Counted from the first letter of the stretch, positions 33,006 through 42,105 are shown. The stretch is 56,897 bases of DNA from Halalkalibacterium ligniniphilum (GCF_000334155.1 NZ_ANNK01000152.1:1-56897), one strand, 5' to 3'. The notes: a model not told the origin generated them from the letters alone. Translations and numbers: made by a program.

Positions 33006-34088
33006 ATGTTTAGTGATAAGATAAATACTCTGATTAAGAAAGAACTAGAACTGGCTAAAAAAGCTAGTATTGTCATTGGAGTAGTTACAAAAAATGGGAG
33101 GGTGTTTAAAGGAGAAATATATGATGAAATAAGGGATTTACATATTGGTGATTATGTCTTTGAAATGGGCTCAACAACGAAGACTATTACGAGTTTACTT
33201 TTAGCCCAACTTGTTCAAGAAAACATAATTTCTTTAGATGAACCAATTAAGACGTTTAAACCAGAGTATAGCAAAGCATTATCATGCAAAGGAAAAGAAG
33301 TAACATTTCGCCATCTATCTACTCATTACTCTGGACTTCCTAGAGAAGATATGAAACAGCTACATAAGAGAATAAAAGAAAATAAACATGATAAAGATAA
33401 CCCTTATAAATATTATAGGGTAGAAGATTTGAATCAATTTTTTTTAGATTTTGACTTAAAAAGAGAGATTGATAAAAAGTGGCGATACTCAAATATTGCA
33501 ATAGGTCTGTTAGGAAATACCCTAGCTGAAATAATAGGAGTCACATATGAAGAAGCGGTCAAATCCAAAATTTTAAATCCATTAGGAATGAAAGATACTT
33601 TCATCACAGGAAATGAAAAACAGATAAACAGATACGTAAACTCCTATAATAAAAAGGGTGAATTAATACATCCGATTGAAATACCAGCCATGAACGGGGC
33701 GGGCGGATTAAAAAGTACAATGAATGATATGCTACTATACTTAGAATATCAATTGGGATTTAAAGATAGTCCTCTAAGAGAATCAATTGAATATACCCAC
33801 AAAATTCAGAGAAATACCAAATGGAACAATTATCAAATGGGGCTAGGGTGGATCATCGAACAAAAAAAATGGAGCCCTTATCCAATCATACATCATGGTG
33901 GTAGAACGGCAGGATTTCACACCTATTGCGGATTTATTAAAGAAGCACAAATCGGTGTTGTTATTTTCTCTACTATTCAATTGAAAATGATTAGGTTAAT
34001 AAAAATTTTATTAAATTTAAAAGGGATTGTTAACGAAGATATTGCAGAATCTATTTTTAAAGGTTATGGAATAGGTAGGACTCCATAA
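33006..34088 (+). CDS. Serine hydrolase of the beta-lactamase class C / PBP4* fold
   Basis: About 360 residues. The catalytic SxxK is in FEMGSTTKTITSLLL (about Ser56 and Lys59), the YxN motif is RYSNIAIG, and the third motif is IIHHGGRTAGF (HxG instead of KTG), as in class C-related esterases and D-aminopeptidases. There is no signal peptide, so the protein is probably cytoplasmic, which argues against a classical secreted beta-lactamase. ATG 33006 is chosen because GAGGAG lies 7 bases upstream; GTG 33000 would be too close. It follows the MerR regulator by 30 bp. The substrate could be a peptide or ester antibiotic; unknown. Confidence 0.85.
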   Translation: MFSDKINTLIKKELELAKKASIVIGVVTKNGRVFKGEIYDEIRDLHIGDYVFEMGSTTKTITSLLLAQLVQENIISLDEPIKTFKPEYSKALSCKGKEVTFRHLSTHYSGLPREDMKQLHKRIKENKHDKDNPYKYYRVEDLNQFFLDFDLKREIDKKWRYSNIAIGLLGNTLAEIIGVTYEEAVKSKILNPLGMKDTFITGNEKQINRYVNSYNKKGELIHPIEIPAMNGAGGLKSTMNDMLLYLEYQLGFKDSPLRESIEYTHKIQRNTKWNNYQMGLGWIIEQKKWSPYPIIHHGGRTAGFHTYCGFIKEAQIGVVIFSTIQLKMIRLIKILLNLKGIVNEDIAESIFKGYGIGRTP

Positions 34089-34137
34089 GTCTCGTTTATG
34101 TTTAATGGAGTGATGTAGCGTGTGATATATTGATCCT

Positions 34138-34675
34138 TTATCGACATATAAATAAAATTCTAACATCTTCTTCACCTTCATATGCTGATATACCTAGAGT
34201 ATCTATAATTATTAGATTTTTCAAATAATATTCTTTAATATTCCTTGTTGTTCTTTGTGCTCCCCTTCCAATAGACTCACTATCTCCATTGGTTAGTGTT
34301 TCTCTGATTGTACTTTTCCCTGCTTTAGTTCTTCCAAATAATGTTACAGTAAGTGTACTTAGGTTCTCCTTTTCTATCAATTGAATTTTCTATATTCGTG
34401 ATGCCCATACTAAGATTTTCCGATATAAGTTTGGTTTAAATTATCTAATAAGGAAGTAAGAGAATCATCTTTTAATTCCCCCAGGATCTTTGTCTGTTAG
34501 TGAAAAGATTTAAATTTTCATTACTATCACTTAATATATTTTTTAAAATTGTTTAATTTTTTCAGACTGATAAAGCACCTGTTTCTCTGCTACCTTTTAA
34601 ACACTCATTTAATGCTTCTACATATTCATCATAGTTTATTTTAAGACTTCTCTCACTTCTAACAATCCTAAACAT
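34138..34675 (-). pseudogene. P-loop GTPase (dynamin-like/stress type), broken
   Basis: From ATG 34675 the minus strand reads MFRIVRSERSLKINYDEYVE and ALNECLKGSRETGALS before stops and frameshifts. The clearest part, 34380-34138, has the G1 motif TLFGRTKAGKSTIRETLTNG, the switch region TTRNIKEYYL, and the G3 motif IIDTLG. It is then truncated in the G3-G4 stretch. Relatives are large GTPases of unknown function often seen in accessory and defence-rich regions. The remaining gap to 34881 holds nothing else I can read. Confidence 0.65.
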
Positions 34676-34881
34676 TTCAGTCACTCCAAACGAAATATAT
34701 CTATAATTCTGATGCTTAAGAGTAATGATGATTTAACTTCATCCAATAAGTCTTTTTTCCTAAATTTTGAAGCATATACATCAATCGTTCATTACTATTT
34801 TATCATTGCGTGTTATTATTTGGTATATAGATTACAATCAATAAGAACACCTGCATAGCAGAAGCATACGGAGGAAGAACC

Positions 34882-35379
34882 ATGCCGAATACTGATTGGA
34901 CTCAACTTAAATCATTACAATTAGGAAGATATGCAGAGTATTATGCAAAGATGGAGTTTGCCTCATATGGATGTGATGTTTACACTTCGGAAGTAGATGA
35001 CCATGGCGTAGATTTTATTATAAAAGATAAAAATGGTAGGTTCTGTGAGATACAAGTTAAATCTCTTCGAGGAACAGGATATGTGTTTATGCAGAAAAGC
35101 AAATTCGACATTACTAATAAAAATCTATACCTGGCCCTATTAATTTTTAGTGTTGGGGAAATGCCAGATATTTTTCTTATACCAACTCAAGCATGGGAAG
35201 TACCGAATGAAATGTTTGTTGATAGAAATTATGATAAACCAGGGCAAAAAAGTGCTCCCGAATATGGAATCAATATCTCGAAAAAGAACTACTCCATACT
35301 GGAAATCTTTAAATTTGAGGATTCAATTCAGGATTTTTTGTTAAAAAGTGAAACTATAGATACTAATTCTTCATACTAA
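34882..35379 (+). CDS. DUF4365-like PD-(D/E)XK nuclease-fold protein
   Basis: 165 residues. The core GVDFIIKDKNGRFCEIQVKS (residues 49-68) matches the PD-(D/E)XK motif of the DUF4365/Mrr-like group: Asp in GVDF, then Glu-x-x-Lys-like EIQVK. The N-terminal helix LGRYAEYYAKMEFASYGCDV is the conserved (G)xxAE...(G) segment of the group. The C-terminal half (FLIPTQAWEVPNEMF, YGINISKKNYSILEIFKFE) is the usual beta-rich cap. Members are predicted endonucleases or restriction-like proteins, sometimes inactive. RBS GGAGGAAG precedes ATG 34882. A terminator follows; two other genes that could belong to a nuclease cluster lie downstream. Confidence 0.75.
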   Translation: MPNTDWTQLKSLQLGRYAEYYAKMEFASYGCDVYTSEVDDHGVDFIIKDKNGRFCEIQVKSLRGTGYVFMQKSKFDITNKNLYLALLIFSVGEMPDIFLIPTQAWEVPNEMFVDRNYDKPGQKSAPEYGINISKKNYSILEIFKFEDSIQDFLLKSETIDTNSSY

Positions 35380-35395
35380 TACACACTGAAATAAA

Positions 35396-35441
35396 AACAA
35401 CAACCTCAAAACTTTGCAAAAGCAAAAAAGGTGGTTGTTTA
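35396..35441 (+). terminator. Terminator between DUF4365 and zinc-ribbon genes
   Basis: 11-bp stem AACAACAACCT / AGGTGGTTGTT (one mismatch), 22-base loop, then TACTG. The T run is poor. Confidence 0.5.
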
Positions 35442-35461
35442 CTGTGAGGTGATCTTTTCTG

Positions 35462-35623
35462 TTGTATTCAGAAAAAGATTCTAAATGTCCAGAATGCAAT
35501 GTTATATTGGTTGATGATTACTGGGATACAGTTCAGGAACTTGAAAACGGGAATTTGATTTTGGATGTGTTTGAAGCTTGGGTGTGTCCTAATAGATGCG
35601 GGTATTTTATAAAAATGAAGTAG
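35462..35623 (+). CDS. Small zinc-ribbon protein
   Basis: 53 residues from TTG 35462 (RBS GAGGTGATC about 10 bases upstream), too short for most callers. Two cysteine knuckles (SKCPECNVIL and WVCPNRCGYF) flank an acidic middle (DDYWDTVQELENGNLILDVF), a rubredoxin-like or zinc-ribbon arrangement. It lies 13 bp before the PD-(D/E)XK gene and is probably co-transcribed. Function unknown. Confidence 0.6.
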   Translation: MYSEKDSKCPECNVILVDDYWDTVQELENGNLILDVFEAWVCPNRCGYFIKMK

Positions 35624-35635
35624 GTAGGTGATGAT

Positions 35636-36820
35636 ATGGGCCAATTAATATTAAAAGAGATTAACAATCAACTATCAAGAATGAAAGATATTTACCCTTT
35701 TATTAAGGATGAAAACAACCAAATTGATGACAGTGTTATTACTATTCTTGGAAAAAAGTTTCATGATGAAAATGCCATCAGTGATTATCTTGCATATATT
35801 TTGAATTCAGATTTAAACGGTATTGGTTCCGAGCCATTAAGTAAGTTCTTAGAATTAATAGATAATCCAATTCATTTAACCGATTCGGATCATGTTAATA
35901 TCCAACGAGAATACACATTACCAAACAATAGGCGAATTGATTTTCTGATTACAATAAATGAAGAAACCATTATTGCCATAGAGCATAAAGTATTTTCTGG
36001 AGAACACGGTGATCAAACTTGGGATTATGAAAAGCAAATAAATCAATTGTTTTCTGACAAAGCGGTTGATGTTACCTATGTTTTTTTGTCTCCAAATGGT
36101 ATAGAGGCATCTAACCCTACTTTTATTGCTGTAAGTTATCAACAATTAATATCTGCTTTGAAAGAAGTGAAAGTAGATTTCATAGGGGATATTAGAAAGG
36201 CTGTTTTATTTAAGGAAATAATTTTTCACTTGGAGGGGTATTTCTTGAACAATAAAAGCATTGCTTTATCTGATAAAGCATCCTTGTATTTAGACCACTA
36301 CGAAATGATTCAAGATTTAAGCAGTAACTTTGAAAAATACTACAATCGAGTTTTTCAATATATTGAGTCGGTCATCAACAATTATTTCATTCACAACATT
36401 GATGAAGGTGAATGGGTTTTTGATTTCAAAAAGGACCGCTCATACCATCAAATCTATAAACCTCATTGGAAAACTAAAGACATTAATATTCATTTTGAAG
36501 TTGTGTTAAGTCGTGACAGTTTTATCAAAGGTGAACTCTCATTTTTATTAGATATCGAGGGGAAGAGCAGAAAGGTATTCAAGGAAAAACATGACCTGCA
36601 TTTAAAAGAGAAAGTATTAACTATATTAAACAACAATGAAATTTTGTATAGGAAAGGTAAAAGAGCGGATACGTTTGCAAGCAAAACGTACCATTTCCTA
36701 AATCGGGAAAATTTAAAAGATGAATCATTAATTGAAATTGGTTTGAAGCAAATGATTGGAGATTTTGAAGGATTTATAGGTCCTATAGAGCAAGAACTTA
36801 AATGTTTTTACGACAATTAA
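35636..36820 (+). CDS. PD-(D/E)XK nuclease superfamily protein
   Basis: 394 residues. The catalytic core is RRIDFLITINEETIIAIEHKV, residues about 100-120 (Asp in RIDFLI; Glu-His-Lys in AIEHKVFSGEHGDQ), followed by YEKQINQLF and YVFLSPNG, the PDDEXK_4 pattern of predicted nucleases found in restriction and phage-defence settings. The N-terminal 80 residues (FHDENAISDYLAYILNSD) fit the family. The C-terminal 200 residues are unassigned and contain WVFDFKKDRSYHQIYKPHW. ATG 35636 has TAGGTGATG context. It may act with the zinc-ribbon protein immediately upstream; no methyltransferase is present, so a classical restriction-modification system is not supported. Confidence 0.75.
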   Translation: MGQLILKEINNQLSRMKDIYPFIKDENNQIDDSVITILGKKFHDENAISDYLAYILNSDLNGIGSEPLSKFLELIDNPIHLTDSDHVNIQREYTLPNNRRIDFLITINEETIIAIEHKVFSGEHGDQTWDYEKQINQLFSDKAVDVTYVFLSPNGIEASNPTFIAVSYQQLISALKEVKVDFIGDIRKAVLFKEIIFHLEGYFLNNKSIALSDKASLYLDHYEMIQDLSSNFEKYYNRVFQYIESVINNYFIHNIDEGEWVFDFKKDRSYHQIYKPHWKTKDINIHFEVVLSRDSFIKGELSFLLDIEGKSRKVFKEKHDLHLKEKVLTILNNNEILYRKGKRADTFASKTYHFLNRENLKDESLIEIGLKQMIGDFEGFIGPIEQELKCFYDN

Positions 36821-36845
36821 CATTAATATATACGCTTGGAGTGTA

Positions 36846-36995
36846 ATGTGTGCATCAATTCAAACCAATATATATCGATTATTCCGTACTAAAAACCTGA
36901 ACGGATTGTACGACCGTTATAACATTGAGGAAATTTTACCTAAGAAAAAAATAGCAATAGATGTCGGTTTCTATTCAGAATTACTCTGGCTGTAA
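36846..36995 (+). CDS. Possible 49-residue protein
   Basis: ATG 36846 has TTGGAG at spacing 6 and runs 49 codons: MCASIQTNIYRLFRTKNLNG, LYDRYNIEEILPKKKIAIDV, GFYSELLWL. No family recognised. It could be a genuine small gene or the start of a truncated one; it is followed by a duplicated non-coding segment. Confidence 0.3.
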   Translation: MCASIQTNIYRLFRTKNLNGLYDRYNIEEILPKKKIAIDVGFYSELLWL

Positions 36996-36996
36996 T

Positions 36997-37148
36997 CAGT
37001 TACTAGTTTAACGGTAAAAAAAGGATTTAGAACCGTTGAAAAGAGGGAATTTCAAAACGTTCTTCACACCAGCATCACACCAGTACTAGTTTAGCGATGA
37101 AAAAGGGATTTAGAACTTTTTTAAAATAGAAATTTCAAATAGTTTTCG
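36997..37148 (+). repeat. Tandem direct repeat of about 68 bp
   Basis: Copy 1 at 36997-37064 and copy 2 at 37081-37148 share TACTAGTTTA, AAAAGGATTTAGAAC-like and AATTTCAAA blocks, with overall identity of roughly 75% by eye. The rest of the 36996-37264 gap shows no gene. Confidence 0.55.
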
Positions 37149-37264
37149 ACATTGTCGATTGCTATAGGAGAAAAAATAAAAAAGAGATCGAGAAGTTATT
37201 ATCCTTTTCGATCCCTTTGATTGCAGCTTTTGTAATTTTTAAGAAGCTCACTGTAAATAAATAT

Positions 37265-37474
37265 TTATTTTCCTGCTTTTCTTCGATCTGAAATTTGCTC
37301 TGCTCCAAGACCGTAGTTATCCATATCAATTTCATCGATTATAACTACTGTTGATGATGGGTTCTTATTGAGAGTCTCAGCTAATAAATTCGTTGCCCCT
37401 TTAATTAATGTCAGTTTTTCCTCTTTTGTTAGACCACCATTTTCTTTAGTTACTTTGATGTTTACGTAAGGCAT
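37265..37474 (-). CDS. 4-oxalocrotonate tautomerase family protein
   Basis: 69 residues; after removal of Met the N-terminal Pro1 is the catalytic base (PYVNIKVTKENGG). The rest follows the small tautomerase fold: LTKEEKLTLIKGATNLLAET, then NPSSTVVIIDEIDMDNYGLG. The conserved Arg of classical 4-OT may be supplied within SDRRKAGK. Members isomerise small unsaturated acids or dehalogenate. It overlaps the MFS gene by 29 bp and is its second cistron, hinting that the transported compound is the substrate. Confidence 0.88.
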   Translation of the reverse strand: MPYVNIKVTKENGGLTKEEKLTLIKGATNLLAETLNKNPSSTVVIIDEIDMDNYGLGAEQISDRRKAGK

Positions 37475-38648
37475 CGATCATTTCCCCTTCCTTGACATTT
37501 ATTGTATTTATTGTAATTAAAGCAGTTATTAATGCAACTGCAGAAATTATAAATGGATAGATATAGCTATTTATGATTATAACTGATCCTGCAACTACCG
37601 GACCTAAAAGTTGACCTGCTGCATAAGAAGCTGTTAAACCACTTATTAGATTGCCACTTTGTCCATACAACGACTTTGCAATTGTCATAGTTAAAGTTGT
37701 AATTCCCATAAATGTAGCTCCAAATCCAAAAGCAGCTATTAATACTAGTATTAAATTATCCGTGAAAACCGGTATAAGAATACTAACGATTTGGGTTATA
37801 TAAGCCCATTTCAGGGCACTAATATCTGATATTTTCTTGCCTAACCAGGCCCAAAAAATGCAAGAAGGTATTGCTCCTAGACCTACTACCGCCCAAACAT
37901 AGGAAGATTCAAATGTGAAGTTAGGATTATTAACTAGCATTGCTGTTATAAATGTACCGAAGATTATATATCCAAACCCTTCTAGAGTATAGGATATATA
38001 TAAAGCATATTTGGTTGTCTGTGTGTAACTTATAGGATCAATAGGTTTATTAGTAGGTGGTGGGCTCTTATAATTGGTGGGCTCTTGCAAATTCATTCCA
38101 TAAATTATAAAAAACATAAAAATGACACTAACAATCCCTAAAAAAATCCAATTGACATGCCAACTAAAGTATGACTCAATGGTAGGTATTGTTAAACCGG
38201 AAATTAAAATCCCAAACCCTACACCACCAAATAAAAAACCTGAATAATACATTTTTCCTGTCCGATTCAAATGACTAAGTATTAAATTTGATACTAAAAC
38301 GAATATAAGCCCACTAGTTACACCTGATAAAAACCTAAGTATTAACCAAAATAAATAACTCTCGGAAAACCCCATTAAAAATGTGGTACCTATATTAATA
38401 AGTAAACCCCTTAATAACCAACTAGATTGTTGAGGGATGAATCTTGCTCCTATAGCTCCGATGAAATAACCAATAAAGTTGATTGTTGCTAATAATCCGG
38501 CGGTAAATGGTGTTAATAAAAAGTTTAATTCCATATAAGGTAAAATAGGGGTGTAAGAAAATCTCCCTATACCCATTACTATGGCTAAACTTAAAAAACC
38601 AGATATTATTAAGAGGATGTTACGTTGCTTTAATATTATAGGTTTCAT
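37446..38648 (-). CDS. MFS transporter (YbfB/YjiJ type)
   Basis: 400 residues with 12 predicted helices. The family signature is IVMGIGRFSYTPILPYME in helix 1, with FLSGVTSGLIFVLVSNLILS in helix 4 and SLYGQSGNLISGLTASYAAG near the C-terminal half; this fits the YbfB/YjiJ-like MFS_4 group of uncharacterised exporters. ATG 38648 has RBS AGGGAGG. It is followed by the tautomerase gene in the same transcript. Upstream lies a remnant of another MFS gene ending over this start codon. Confidence 0.88.
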   Translation of the reverse strand: MKPIILKQRNILLIISGFLSLAIVMGIGRFSYTPILPYMELNFLLTPFTAGLLATINFIGYFIGAIGARFIPQQSSWLLRGLLINIGTTFLMGFSESYLFWLILRFLSGVTSGLIFVLVSNLILSHLNRTGKMYYSGFLFGGVGFGILISGLTIPTIESYFSWHVNWIFLGIVSVIFMFFIIYGMNLQEPTNYKSPPPTNKPIDPISYTQTTKYALYISYTLEGFGYIIFGTFITAMLVNNPNFTFESSYVWAVVGLGAIPSCIFWAWLGKKISDISALKWAYITQIVSILIPVFTDNLILVLIAAFGFGATFMGITTLTMTIAKSLYGQSGNLISGLTASYAAGQLLGPVVAGSVIIINSYIYPFIISAVALITALITINTINVKEGEMIDALRKHQSN

Positions 38649-38806
38649 TATTTATCCTCCCTTCTTTCGCATTTTCTATTTTTAATTTGAATAGAACTAT
38701 ACAAGATAATGCTCCAAAAATAATAAGAAAAAACCAAGCGAAATGTAATGAAACTAAAACATAAAGAAAACCAAATAGAACTGGTCCAGTTGCAGATCCA
38801 AATGAA
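38590..38806 (-). pseudogene. C-terminal remnant of another MFS transporter
   Basis: Minus-strand frame reading GSFGSATGPVLFGFLYVLVS and LHFAWFFLIIFGALSCIVLF before KLKIENAKEGR and a stop inside the next gene. These are the last two helices of an MFS protein; everything before is gone. Its end overlaps the start of the intact MFS gene, as if the two were once an operon. Confidence 0.6.
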
Positions 38807-38814
38807 CCTCATCT

Positions 38815-39115
38815 TTCTTCTTGAAGTTTTGAATCACATCTTCAGTTAGAAAAATAGGTTGATGGCGTTCTGAAGCACCTATTTGATTTTCACGGCGTGA
38901 ATCTGTGGAATCCCCCTACGTGAACCTGCAACCATCTTTGGTTCATATCCCGAAGGTAAATAAATCAATTCCTTGTTTACTTTTTCTTGAAACTTTCCAT
39001 CTCGTCCAATTGTCAATAATGCCATATAATCGAAAAAGTTTATGCCTAAACCTCTAAGTAACACTGTATCATCCGGCTTAATATCTAACAAATCAATATC
39101 AGCAGGGTTTGCTGA
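38815..39115 (-). pseudogene. FAD/NAD(P)-binding protein fragment
   Basis: Minus strand: NPADIDLLDIKPDDTVLLRG, LGINFFDYMALLTIGRDGKF, LIYLPSGYEPKMVAGSRRGI and then, after a frameshift near 38880, GASERHQPIFLTEDVIQNFK. The GLGINFFDYMALLT...YxPSGxEPxxxAGSRRGxP pattern is that of the large FAD/NAD(P)-binding (NAD_binding_9) proteins of Firmicutes and actinobacteria. Only an internal piece remains. Confidence 0.65.
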
Positions 39116-39664
<549 letters not shown>

Positions 39665-39692
39665 GAGTGTTTATAAAATGAACCACTGACGA

Positions 39693-39726
39693 AAGAGCAG
39701 CCGGGAAACCCAGGCTGCTCTTAAAG
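39693..39726 (+). terminator. Terminator of the former PTS gene
   Basis: 10-bp stem AAGAGCAGCC / GGCTGCTCTT with a 10-base loop, followed by AAAGG; the reverse strand gives a T run, so it may act leftward as well. Confidence 0.65.
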
Positions 39727-39810
39727 GTTTGGCAGGTATGTGTTACGCTCAAGGGGCATGTAATCACAAAAAGCAGTTCATTAATATGTCTTACTACTTC
39801 ACGATAAAAA

Positions 39811-39954
39811 GGGGCTGGGACAGAAGAGTTTTTATTGATGAGACATCTGAACGTCATGATCGTTGATGTATAGCATTCGCTTCGGAAATATACTTCGCTA
39901 AGGTTGTGCATTGTTCGCATTTTCAATCATACACGTACGTTATGTCCCAGCCTC
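39811..39954. repeat. Dispersed repeat with inverted ends, short form
   Basis: 144 bp bounded by GGGGCTGGGACA and TGTCCCAGCCTC. Internal blocks GAGTTTTTATTGA, GAACGTCATGATCGTTG, ATCGCTTCGGAA-like and CTAAGGTTGTGCATTGTTCG match the long form at 56232-56462, which carries an extra central module. No coding potential. It lies between a PTS remnant and the CNNM gene; the 39955-40058 remainder has no supported gene. Confidence 0.8.
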
Positions 39955-40058
39955 TACAATAAAGTGGCTTAGGCTTTTTTAAATGGTCCTTCACAGCGGG
40001 CACAACGATCCTCATCAAGCTTTTTTACTTTGCGGAAAAAGACCGAACATTTCTTTGT

Positions 40059-41381
40059 TTATGAAATGATCATTTCTGAAGGCTCAGTCCTAAGTTCAAG
40101 AGCAACCTTTAAAATCTGATAATTGTCCACTTCAAGAACAGTCCAGCGATGTCCACCGTACTCAAAGGTATCGTTAGGCATTATGTCTATGTTCCGTAAG
40201 TGAATCCAACCACCAATTGTGTCAACAGATTCACTGTCTTCAAACGAAATATTGAATTGTTTTTCAATATCAGAAAGTAAAACACGTCCGTTGATATGAT
40301 ACACGTCCTTACTTATCTGTTGGATTTCCGCAATTTCATCGGCATCGAACTCGTCACGAATGTCTCCAACGATTTCTTCCAGGATATCCTCCATTGTAAT
40401 GATACCAGCTGTTCCGCCATACTCATCGATGACGAGTGCCATATGAACTCTATCGGATTGCATTTTTAGGAGCACATCTTGGAGTGGGGAGCCTTCATGG
40501 ATGACTGGTAATTCGTGAATAAAGTCAGTTAACTGACTTTCGCGACCGGCCGCATAATTTTTAACAAGTTCTTTGACATTAACAAAACCAATGATATGAT
40601 CCTTATCTCCATTATCCGTTATTGGGTAACGAGTGTACTTATATTCAACGAGAATTGCGATAATTTCCTCACGAGTCATGCTTTTTTCTAACGTTACCAT
40701 TTGTGTTCTTGGCACCATGATGTCCCTCGCAACACGCTCATCGAAAGTAAATACGTTTTCCATGTAAGACAACTCAGTTTGATTGATCTCACCACTTTGA
40801 TAGCTCTGAGTCATGATAATTTTCAACTCTTCTTCAGAGTGAGCCTGTTCATGACCTGCAGGCTGGACCCCAAACATACGAAGCAGTACTCGTGCTGAAC
40901 CATTCAGCGTCCAAATAAACAGGGCCATCAGTTTGCCAAACCAATATAGCGGACGAGCCAATAACAATGTCATTTTTTCAGCGAACTGGATAGCAAGAGA
41001 CTTAGGAGCAAGTTCACCGATCACGACGTGAAGGAACGTGACGATTGAAAAGGCAACTGTAAAGGAAATAAGTGTTGACGCTGCTGACGGAATCCCGAGA
41101 CTTTCAAAAACAGGATGCAAGATTTTTTCAACTGTCGGTTCTCCCAGCCAACCAAGTCCAAGAGCTGTCACTGTAATTCCAAGCTGACAGGCCGAGAGAT
41201 AGTAATCTAAGTTATGTGCTACTTTTTTAGCAATGATCGCTTTTTTATTACCTTCCGCAATCAATTGATCAATGCGAGACATACGTACTTTTACAACCGC
41301 AAATTCAGCACCAACGAAGAAAGCCGTCAGTCCAATGAGAAGAACGACTAAAAATAAATTTAATATTAATATACTGTCCAA
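40059..41381 (-). CDS. CNNM/CorC-type (HlyC) membrane protein with CBS domains
   Basis: 440 residues. An N-terminal DUF21 membrane domain with about four helices (LILNLFLVVLLIGLTAFFVG, FTVAFSIVTFLHVVIGELAP) is followed by two CBS domains (RDIMVPRTQMVTLE through ITMEDILEEIVGDIRDEFD) and the C-terminal CorC_HlyC domain (VLLSDIEKQFNISFEDSESV). Such proteins mediate magnesium efflux or homeostasis. The start is TTG 41381 with AAGGGA at spacing 7. Monocistronic; the leader up to about 41660 contains several short hairpins that I could not assign to a known metal riboswitch. Confidence 0.9.
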   Translation of the reverse strand: MDSILILNLFLVVLLIGLTAFFVGAEFAVVKVRMSRIDQLIAEGNKKAIIAKKVAHNLDYYLSACQLGITVTALGLGWLGEPTVEKILHPVFESLGIPSAASTLISFTVAFSIVTFLHVVIGELAPKSLAIQFAEKMTLLLARPLYWFGKLMALFIWTLNGSARVLLRMFGVQPAGHEQAHSEEELKIIMTQSYQSGEINQTELSYMENVFTFDERVARDIMVPRTQMVTLEKSMTREEIIAILVEYKYTRYPITDNGDKDHIIGFVNVKELVKNYAAGRESQLTDFIHELPVIHEGSPLQDVLLKMQSDRVHMALVIDEYGGTAGIITMEDILEEIVGDIRDEFDADEIAEIQQISKDVYHINGRVLLSDIEKQFNISFEDSESVDTIGGWIHLRNIDIMPNDTFEYGGHRWTVLEVDNYQILKVALELRTEPSEMIIS

Positions 41382-42011
41382 GTATTTCCCTTAAATAAGG
41401 GATTCACCTCCGAAAATTTTAAAATACTATTAACAGCTGAGATCACTCTGAGTATATCCATTTTGGATATTACAGTCAATTCCAAACCTTCGTGCGGATC
41501 ATCCAACTATTGCTCGATACGGAGTAAGACCTCCAAAGGTAAATCAACCCTTCACATCTTAGCAAGGTTTAATAATATCTGGCTAACCTTATGCTCGCAA
41601 TTAACTCATTCGACTTTTGGGGAGGTGCTCCTTTTTTGCGCCTTGAAAGCCTTGCAAAAATTAGATTTCAAATTATGAAATTTATTCACATAAAAAATTG
41701 TTCTATCATGCTTTTTTCCTTCTTGCCTTCAATAGTATGTTGAACAGATTTTTTTTTCGAATTAATCGAATATATGCGAAATTTGTTGTATCATAGCATA
41801 TAGTCATATTTATATCAAAATGGGAAATTAAACATGCAGAAGTTTAGTATAGAACAATTAGAAGGAGAAAGTGCGGTCTTGGCATTTATGTAGATGTAAC
41901 TCTTTCTCCGTTAAGAATGAATGGTGATTATACTTCTGATGTGTTAGGGGAATGCACTTTTGTTTCGGTACATTAATATGAGAAAATGTAGCAATGTAAT
42001 TGAATAGAAAA
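41382..42011. other. Divergent gap between CNNM gene and riboswitch
   Basis: About 630 bases. On the minus strand 41663-41400 is the leader of the CNNM gene, with small inverted pairs (AAGGTT/AACCTT, GGAG/CTCC twice) but no recognised riboswitch. On the plus strand 41834-41893 a 19-codon frame (MQKFSIEQLEGESAVLAFM) is open, with no RBS. No other gene seen. Confidence 0.45.
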
Positions 42012-42100
42012 TGTTAAAGGCAAATTTATCGAAAGGTAAAGACGCAAAACTATAGGGGCTAAGGTCTAAAAGATTATGCCAGCCAGTTACCGATATTTTT
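42012..42100 (+). promoter_or_regulatory. Cyclic-di-GMP-I riboswitch (GEMM)
   Basis: Conserved blocks in order: AAAGGCAAAT, the GAAA tetraloop in ATCGAAAGGT, AGACGCAAAACTATAGGGGCTAAGG (42040-42064, the class hallmark GACGCAAA...CTAYRGGG), then GCCAGCCAGTTACCG. The aptamer is followed at once by a terminator and then, 54 bp later, by a gene for a c-di-GMP phosphodiesterase-type protein, so the messenger controls its own turnover enzyme. Confidence 0.9.
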
Positions 42101-42105
42101 ATCTG

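Noticed and set aside
32223-34088. Secreted beta-lactamase resistance cassette
   Set aside because: The hydrolase has SxxK and YxN but no signal peptide and HHGG instead of KTG, so antibiotic hydrolysis cannot be assumed.
34882-36820. Classical restriction-modification system
   Set aside because: No methyltransferase or specificity gene is present, so only nuclease-fold proteins are claimed.
39975-40055. Minus-strand frame ending DEDRCARCEGPFKKA, like a small zinc-binding protein
   Set aside because: No start codon or RBS in frame after an upstream TAA; may be a remnant but is too short to support.
41834-41893. 19-codon frame before the c-di-GMP riboswitch as a leader peptide
   Set aside because: No RBS, and the aptamer and terminator already explain the leader.
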